Positions 40,258 through 49,600 of a stretch of DNA of 64,000 bases are shown piece after piece. How positions within the stretch are numbered: the first letter of the stretch is position 1; each line of letters starts with the position of its first letter. Source of the DNA: Istiophorus platypterus (lineage: Eukaryota > Chordata > Actinopteri > Istiophoriformes > Istiophoridae); the NCBI GenBank assembly GCA_016859345.1, contig CM029121.1, forward strand, positions 29,394,527 through 29,458,526. Reading direction: 5' to 3'. The notes under the pieces were generated by a model that saw only the letters and a program-made list of their open reading frames with translations, was not told the origin of the DNA and searched no databases. The position numbers and the translations under genes are program-made.

Positions 40258-43200
40258 TAGATAGATAGATAGATATAAAAACTGTGTACTTCCCAGAATG
40301 CTCCTGTGACCGGCGGGGGACAGAGGTGACCCAGTGTCCTCTGGGAAGTCCCTGTTTCTGTGATCCAAGGATGGGACAGTGTCCCTGTAGGAGGGGTGTA
40401 GTGGGAGTTCTCTGTGATGAATGTGAAGATGGATACTGGAACCTGGATGGACTGTCAGGATGCCAGCCCTGCACCTGTGATCCTGTCAACTCTTTCTCCA
40501 ACATCTGCAACAAGGCAAGACCTCCACCTGCCAGTCTAAATGACCACAGGGTCTGTTTTTTTATTTACTGTTCCTACTCTGACACCATTATTCCATGTGT
40601 ATTTTACCTCACACTGCAAAAAAAAAATCATGTGAACCATGATGATAATGTGTTTTAATGTGTAACGTTAAGGGATTAAACAGATGAGGTGGATCCTGTG
40701 TAAGTAAGAAAGCAAATCTATGTATAATATACATTTCCAGAATTCACTAAATTTTCTCAATAAAAGATAAAAGACACAAAATAGAAATAGTATAAAAAGT
40801 AAAATTACTGTAATATGTTCAGGTGACAGGACAGTGTTCATGTCGTCCTGAGTTTGGAGGGAGACAATGTGATGAATGTGGAGAAAACCATTGTGGGAAT
40901 CCTGACCTGCAGTGTATCTGTGAGGGATAACACATACACACATTCATTTAACCCTTTCTGTGACAGAAATACAGGCTGTTCTTATCTTAATTCATCACAT
41001 CTTGTTCTCAGCTTGTGACTGTAACATGGAGGGAACTGAGCATCCATCATGTGACCCTGAAACTGGTGAGTGTATCTGTCGAACCGGTGTCACTGGTATC
41101 TTCTGTGATGAGTGTGCCCCTGGCTACGACTCAACATTCCCAGCCTGCAAAGAGTGCCACCCTTGCACAGCCCTCTGGGTCGAAAATGTCACCGATGTCC
41201 AGCGAGCATCCCAGAGGATGAGAACCTTCATCCCTCGCCATGCTGATGACCTGCGGCCTAGAGACAGTCGCCACCGGCAACTGATGCTTGAGATGCACTC
41301 CAACCTAGATAGCCTCACCAACCTGACAGGACTCTCTCTGCTGAAAATGGAGAGGGTTGTGAAACTGTTTGTGAGGATTGGGCAAGTTCTTTTTTCCTAT
41401 TCTGACAAGTTTATACTTTATAAAAACAGTTTTATCTGTTGTGACTTAAACTACTTTTAATGTTGAATATAAAATCAAAGAGTCAATCCTTTCATTGTTT
41501 AACTTCTGCAAGTTTTTATGTGAGTAAATATCTATTTTTTTAGAAAGTAGTAGATCTGAGTTCTTTCTCTCTCTACCTCCATTAAACTCAACAATCAAAC
41601 ATTTTTGAATATTTTTTATCTCATAGGAAGCTGAAAGATACGATAGAACCAAAAATGATCCTGCTTGACCCATCTCCTCTCAACACTGAAATCGACAACA
41701 TTCATATGGAGTTCAAGAATCTATTGAACAGCTTGAAGGAGAAACTCATCGATGATCCAGATGATGAAGCGGAGGACCTGGAAGGTAAAGAGATGTGTAT
41801 AACCTAAAAAGACTTTCTGATTCAGGCTCAGTATTTGAGTCTGGGAGGACTTGCTGGTCTAGAAGGGACCTGTTGGCTCAGAACTTTTCACAATGATGGA
41901 GTCCACCATTCTCCTGGAAATGATAAGAGGAAACAGTTTTATATCCTAACTCAGATGTCTGTGTCCACACTGTTGGGATGGGCTACAAAGAGTTGCTTCA
42001 GCTTCATAAGTTAGGTTTTTGTTTAACACACACTGTTTGCTGTAGAAGTTTTTTTTATATCCAGTTACATGTGGATGTGTCATATCTTAAGTCTAAGATA
42101 ATGTAAGTATATACAGAGTCTATCCTGATGTATACAGTAGTCAGACTGGGTTTTACTCTTCACTCAGTTTAATGGCACAAGATATGACTGTCTCAAAAGT
42201 TGATTAAGAAATGAATGCTGTTTGTTGACAACCCCACCAGTCCCGTTGATCACAGTGTTTTTGGATTTGAAATAAAATAAAATTATGCACCATTCAACCA
42301 AAATATTAACTGGTTTTAATGTTGATGCTGATAGGTGTAGTTTTTTATATATTTTTTTACAACTGTAGGTAAATCCAAATGGCAAATTTATAACTTTGTC
42401 TACTTCTGATGGGACCCCATTAGCCACCTTAGTTCACAGTTACATTTACAACCCTAACTGAAATTTACCATGAGAAATCAATATGAAGCTGCAGTCAATC
42501 AAAGTCAAATGAAATAATGAGAGATGGACTCCAGTCACATTCTACAGATATATAATAGAGAATCATCAAAACAGGAAACATGTTACCTCAGTCTGGTGAC
42601 AAAGAATTTGTGTCGAACTAAATTTGATAAATTTTGAATTAAACTTCTTGCAGAATAAAGCGTGCAGAGAGTGAAGATTTAAAAAAATCTGTTGATCAGT
42701 TAGTCAACATTATTAAACCTGCTCAACTTGTCAATTAAAATAACAGACTGAAGAGTAAGATCTGGTTCTCCTGAGCTGATCGCATATAAACTTTTCTGTC
42801 TTGAGACTCAATTACAAGGAGATTTCTAATGTTATTAAGCATTTATAGTTGTGACCAATGCAGAAATGGAATTCTGCATAAACTAAACAGGAATGAAATA
42901 GAAAGTTATTATTTTTGACTTTATCCATATCCACTTCTTCTTTATTTTATTTCTCATCTGGTGTAGGGCTGCTGGATGAGATCCAGAAGCAACATAAAGA
43001 CTTCATGTCAGATGAGAAGAGAGTAAGAAATGTAAACAAAGCCTTAGAGGACTCCATGGACACCAGAAATGAAGTCAAACATAAACTGAGCACGCGTAGC
43101 AGCAGAGGAGACCTAGCCCCACTGGAGATAAAGATTAAAGAGCTCAGTGTGATCGACCTGAACAAAAAGGTGAGTTCATACCAGGGTGATGTGGTGACAC

Positions 43201-46200
43201 CCCCCCCCAAACCACCATCTCATTTGCAATTCAGCTGTTAACTATATCAATGAAAAAATGGAACAGACTAAAACATACCTCCTCATGTCAGCTGTCATAG
43301 CAAATCTCTTTTATAACTCTGGCCTGTCCTTTGTCATGATTTTGTGCTGCCTGTCTTCCCTGTCCTGAAAGGCTCTCTTCTGCATCTTCTTGCACTCTGC
43401 CTGGACATTTTCACCTTTCTGCATTTCTTCCTGTCTGAAGTGGATTAGGATTATTACTTTTAACTGACTCTAAACTAACCAAATATGGAGTAAGGGGAAA
43501 GATATTTAAAAAAAGAAATCACATCTATGGTAATCTTCAAAAAATATACCACTGACATACAATGACACACTCCTCCAGTCCTCCAGGTCCAGTCCTCACA
43601 ATACTATACAGCTTAGGCTTAGGCTTAGGCTATACAATATAAACAAAAACCTATAGGCTTTGGCATCAGCTTTGTCTCAAAATGGTAAAATACATAGCTA
43701 TATGATCAGCTACCTATACAGCTGTGTGATAAGCTTTGACTATACAATGAGAAAATAAACATTTCATTTTGTGCATATGCATTTGAATGCATGTTCACAT
43801 ACAATGTGGTTATCTTCAGCAAGCTGCAGTTTATACAACATTGCCTGTCTGCATTTATTAAACGTAAAAAATAGTTGTATTTAACTCTCACTTTGGTCAG
43901 GCTAAAAGTTACAAAAAAAAACATTGGAAGTGGCTGGTAAAGAAGACACAGACAGTCCAAGAGATGCACTGTCCAGCCAGGTTAACAACACAGACAGACA
44001 CAGAGAAAAATGTGCAGACATCAAACTTGGAGACACAGAATACAAGTTTACCTGACTGCTGTTCCCATTAGCTGGTCAAGTACTGCTTGCCTTGCTTGTC
44101 CTGAGGGCAGGTTACTGGTTTTTACCTGTGAAGTCTCCTGACTGCAGTCAGAACTGTCACATGACCCAAACCAAATGGTAACTGTCAGAATTGATCACCA
44201 GTGATTGACTTGATCCAAACTTGCTCTGATGTCATGCAAATGTAACCTTACAAGATCAAGGCAGCTACAGGTTTCGGAGGTTTTGATTGGTTTAGATGTT
44301 GGATTAAGATAATAGAATTTAATAGAAACTGTTCTGTTTCCATGGAAAGATTTTAATTTAATTAATTTTCTCTAGATGTACTACAGGAGCTGGATTTGGC
44401 AACAGCCAATAAACCTTGCTTTTAATCTTTCTCAGTGGCCACTCATGGTATTCCACCAAAAAATGGCCCTTTTTGGCCCTAATACCATTTTCACCGTAGA
44501 CCTCCATTATAAAAGAGATGTCTGTAAAACATTTGACAAGATGCCTCCAACTACAATTTTTTTTTTTTAATCTTTCTATTATTAATTTTTTGTCTGTGGA
44601 GGTTAATTTTTTGTAAAACCTACCCAGAGCCTAGAAAGGTGGGTTTTCTTTTTGTTACATCATCACAGTGTAAAGTCTCTGTGTAGGCGGGAAACACCAA
44701 TGAGCATGTGCAGTGGTCCATGAGGCAAACCCAGAAGTCAGAAAAAGTTTTAGCTTATGCACCAGGTGAGAAGCTTCATGCAAATGAATGGGCTCCATCA
44801 TTGAGTCCGGTGTTCAGTGCATATAATACATCCATGCTTTTGAGTCAGAAAGGCTGAATACATTTGGATTATATCCCAAATTGTCCTTGTAGACTGCAGA
44901 CCATCTGAGAATTCAAGTCTACAATATGACTATTACTGATTTAACTCTTGAAGTATCATGAAGTGACACTACAGTGGTAAGTGGGACGTGAGAATTCAGA
45001 AAATAACATTGTATGTTTCAGCCCCATCTGTCTAGCTATCTGAGAAATCGATTATAAAAACTATTGTGTGTTTTGTATATTCTGGCTATTGATTAATATT
45101 TTGAATTCCGTTTAATCATCCATTTTATAAAAAGCACACTAATATGACGTCTCCCCTGTCATATATCCCCGGTCTCAACCAGAACATGAGTATTATCCTG
45201 CAGTAGCATGACCGACTCATGAACCAATCAGAGGGCTGTGTATAAAGCAGCAGCTTTATATAAAGAGTTGTTCCTTATTGTGACTAGATGTGTACAGCAG
45301 TGTCAGTAAACTTAACTAAATTCTCATTTTCAGGAGATTAATAATAATTTAGTAAATGATGTGAGTCAGGTAAATGGCTGTCTTTATGTCCTTTAAGCAA
45401 CTGGTTGTGGTCTCATGCAGGTCTGTGGAGGACCAGGTTTGGAAGACTGTTCAGGATGTGGTGGAGCTCTGTGTGGTCTGGATCTGGGAGAAAGGAAATG
45501 TGGAGGTCCACACTGTGACGGAGTTCTTCCTGTCAGTCAGAAAGCTTCAGAAACAGCCAAGAGAACAGAAGACCAACTCATCACATTCCCATCTAGAGTG
45601 GAGGAGTTCAAGAACAAGGCAGGTTCACAGTGTGATGGCTTGGGGGACTGGTGTATTTTGAACCAGATGGTCCAGATAAGCCATTTTTAATCTGAGGGAA
45701 TTTTGTTTTTCCTTAAATGAGAATTAATCAATGCCACTGAAAAAGTTTAAAGTCTGATTTGGAGGAGAACTTGGTCAACATTAACATTATAAATGAAGGG
45801 TTAAATCTCCATCCCCTTTTCTGTAATATATCATCACAGATCACATTTAGGTTTTTATCTACCAGTAACATGAAAATGTGATCTTTTTTGTTGTTTCTGT
45901 TAAAGACAAATTTTACAACCAAACTGATGTAGAGAACTACTAGTTAAAATTGTCATAGGCATATTGAAATAGTTTGCATGTTACCTTTTGCAGGTAAAAA
46001 TGAGTTTATCTAGTGGCTTATGAATCTCAGCACTGAACTGAAACTTTCAACTATTAAACTGTATTGAAGTGTGTGATATCAGCAGCTGAGAAATCCTCCC
46101 CTCCTCATACTCTCCAGTTTGATCCATGATTAAAGTATAACTGACCCTTTGTGGACGGATTAACAGGACTGATGGTGTAGGAACTCTATACAAACAGACA

Positions 46201-46639
46201 CTGACATACTTTCCTGCTTCAATGTAAAATAAATGCTGTTATGACTCTTTATTTTGGGTCAGATCAATGATGCCAAACAGACAGCTCAGGACCCCAAAGA
46301 CAAGGCCAAAGACCTGCAGGAGCGACTCAATGACAATATGGACTTCTTTGAGAAAGAGAAGAACAAAACCAGGAAGCTCATCCAGCAAATCAAAGTTTAC
46401 CTGATGGGTCAGTGTCCAGGTAATACTGTAGGAACCCAGTCCTCACCTGCAGGACTTGGCCTCAGTTATATGGTCACTTGCTGGTAGATTTCACCTGCTT
46501 TGAGGCTTCCGTATTTGTTTTGTTTTCAGACACTAGGTTTATCATTGAGGTCTATACCAGACATAGTTTCCATTATTACAACAGCCAGTGTGACAGTGAT
46601 TGAATACATCAGTATGGAACAGTCTCTACCCTACCCCCC

Positions 46640-46692
<53 letters not shown>

Positions 46693-49600
46693 CCCTCCTC
46701 TTTCTCCTCTTTCCCCCATTTTTCTCCTCTAAAACCCATCAGTTGAGCCAGACAGTAGCCAACCCTGAGTCTGGGTCTGTTGGAGGTTTCTATCTGTTAA
46801 AGGGAGTTCTTCCTCTCTGCTGTAACCAAGAACTTGCTCATGGTAGGAACTTTTGGGTCTCTCTATAATACAGTAAGATCTTGCCTCTACTTTTGTAAAG
46901 TGTCTTGAGATAATGTATTTTATGATATGGTGATATATAAATAGAATTATATTGCACTGAATTGCTTGTTTACACTGTCAGTCAAACAGTCCACAACACA
47001 ATCAGTCTCTTTTTATATAGCACTGACTCCAGCCACCCAGGCGAGTGTCCTCAAAAAAAAATACACATACACTGCTAACAAGGATTCATCAAGAAATAAA
47101 CATTATGCAGCAAACATTTTCAACAGGTTAACCCACCTGTTGATATGATGGAAGAGAGTTCATGTAAAGACAGTTTTTAAATGATTTTATACATTAACAA
47201 CATTCCTCATACAAGTAAAGCAACATTATTCATCATGTTTCCTACCTGACAGATGAGATGGTTCCTCAAGAAGACATAGAGAAAATGGCCCAAGCTGTTC
47301 TGGACATCCAGTTGCCACAATCACCTGCTCACATCAAGTCGATGATTAATGACATCAGTAATCTGCTATCCGATGCTACACACTTCCAGGGTGACCTGAA
47401 GAACCTGGAGGAGCGTGCCAAAACTGCCCAGGATCTGCTGCAGAAAGCTAAGGAACTCAAGTCAGTGTCTGCAAACACAAAATAAACGTTAGCTCTTAAA
47501 AAAACACAAGCATTTAACTAAAATGAGAAACTGTAATTTAAAAATGAAACTTTTATTTAAAAACAAAATTTTCATGAAATTACAAAACTTTAAATTATTA
47601 AAGTTTAAATAGAACACAAAATTAACTAAAACACAAAACTCCTTTAAAACATGCAACTTTAATTAAAACATGCAACTTTAACTAAAACATTAAATTTTAA
47701 CTAAAAACTTCCACCAAAAGCAAAATTTAAACTAAAACAAGAAACTTTAACATGAAACCTTATTTTAAACTCTAAACTTAATGAAAACATGAAACCTTTT
47801 TTAGCTTCAGCTTTCCCTTGAAGATGCATCCTACTGTTTTTTTTTACCTGCTGACTTCCTATTGGCTGAAAACAATGTCAAAGCCTTTTCATTGTACTTT
47901 TGTCTACTGATCACATCCTACAACAGAGACTGATGGAAGCACTAACTCTCTTGTACTTGTTAGATTTATATATGAAAGTCAGCCTACTTTCTGCTTTGAA
48001 TTATGTTTTTAATTTGACACCGCTAGGACTGCGTCTAAAAGAATGACCCTAAAAATTTCTTATAAGAGATGAGAACACATCTAAGCAAAACATTATTTAA
48101 ATGGAATGCACACATGTAATTACAGTTAGATCTGCTTGTGCCCTAATAACGGGCAATAATATTATGAACCATTAACTTAAACGTTCACACAATCTTTGAT
48201 TGTTATTATTTTTTGCCAACTGTTCTTTCTGCATTTGGCAGCTGCAACTGTTGCTTTTAGCCTGAATCGTATGCTTAATTTCTTTGTATTCATATAATAT
48301 TATAGTTCACTCTTTGTCTGTCAAATATATTGCTCTTCTGCCAATAGATTTGTCTGTGTTTGCAACTGATCATATCCTGCAAATGTGAATGCAATCGGGG
48401 AAACCTGGGTTGACTTTCCAAATTGATAACCATCGTCATGTGATCATTGAACTTAAATGTATGTTCAGCTTGCCTTGTGGTACAGGTCTTTGCTCCCTTA
48501 AGAAATCTTTGTATTTTCAAGCTGTGTTGTTATTGTTTCTTGTGTTTAGGGAGCGGACAAAGGACACTGATTTGAGAGAAATTAGCAGAGTCATTTATGA
48601 AGCAGAGAAAGCTCAGGACAAGGCCAACAACGACCTAGAAACAGCCAGCCAAGACACAGACATGACCAGTGACCAAATCCAAAATGTAATCATTGATTAT
48701 ATCTCAAATATCTGTCACTTATGTTAAGTTATTGCCAGTGTGTTAACATTTTTTCGTCATGTTTCAGATTAAAGACAAACTGGACAAAATTGAGACAAAG
48801 ATGATGAATCGTCATCATGAAGATCTACAAAATGAGATGGAAACTCTAAAGAAGAAAACTGAACAGAACAAAGAGATGGCCAGAGAGGCCCAAGAAGCTG
48901 CGGGGTCAGCTTTAAATGCTACAGAAACAGAAACAGTGAGGTTACAGATACAGACATTAAGATTTAAATGAACTACTGACACAGAGAGGCTAGATTTAAA
49001 TTTTAAAAAATGACCAGAATAGAAAACATGCTTGAAAGACTGCAGAATTTGCTTTGAATAAGGCGACAGACACATATAAGAAGTAATTTAGTTTGTAGTC
49101 TTAACACTTGGAAGTGTTAGACTGTAACTAACTTTAATATAAACTTTATCAAAAAGGAGGGTTTTAAGCCGACTCTTAAACCTGGAGACGGTGTCTGCCT
49201 CCTGGACCCAGACTGGAAGATGGTTCCACAGTAGAGGAGCCTGAGAACTGAAGGCTCTGCCTCCCATTCTACTTGTGGAGACTCTAGGAACCTCAAGTAG
49301 GCCTGAGTTCTTGGAACACAGTGTTCTACTGTGGTAGTAAGGTACTTTTAGCTCTTGAAGATAAGATTGTGCCAGAACATTAAGGGTTTTTAAGGTGAGG
49401 AGGAGGATTTTAGATTCTATTCTGGATTTTATTGGGAGCCAATGCAGAGAAGGTAACACAGGAGAGATATGATCTGCTCTCTTTTTCTAGTTCCTGTCAA
49501 TACTTTCATAACATCATTCTGAATCAGAACGAGAGTGTTTATTGTTCTATTGGGACAGCGTGATAATAAGAAGTAATAATCAAGCCTAGAAGTAACAAAA

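Noticed and set aside
40016..40513. Minus-strand 165-codon frame overlapping lamb4 exon 23
   Set aside because: It is the antisense of the LE12 exon plus the TA/GA microsatellite; the cysteine pattern is on the plus strand.
43610..43632. TTAGGC repeats resembling a telomere motif
   Set aside because: Only about three to four copies; vertebrate telomeres use TTAGGG, so this is a chance short repeat.
40515..45622. lamb4 as a pseudogene, because two exons lack GT donors
   Set aside because: Both are acceptable GC donors that keep the frame, and all 34 exons join to 1787 codons with no internal stop.
46500..46868. 122-codon frame in lamb4 intron 29
   Set aside because: Runs through a CA microsatellite and a known type of interspersed repeat.
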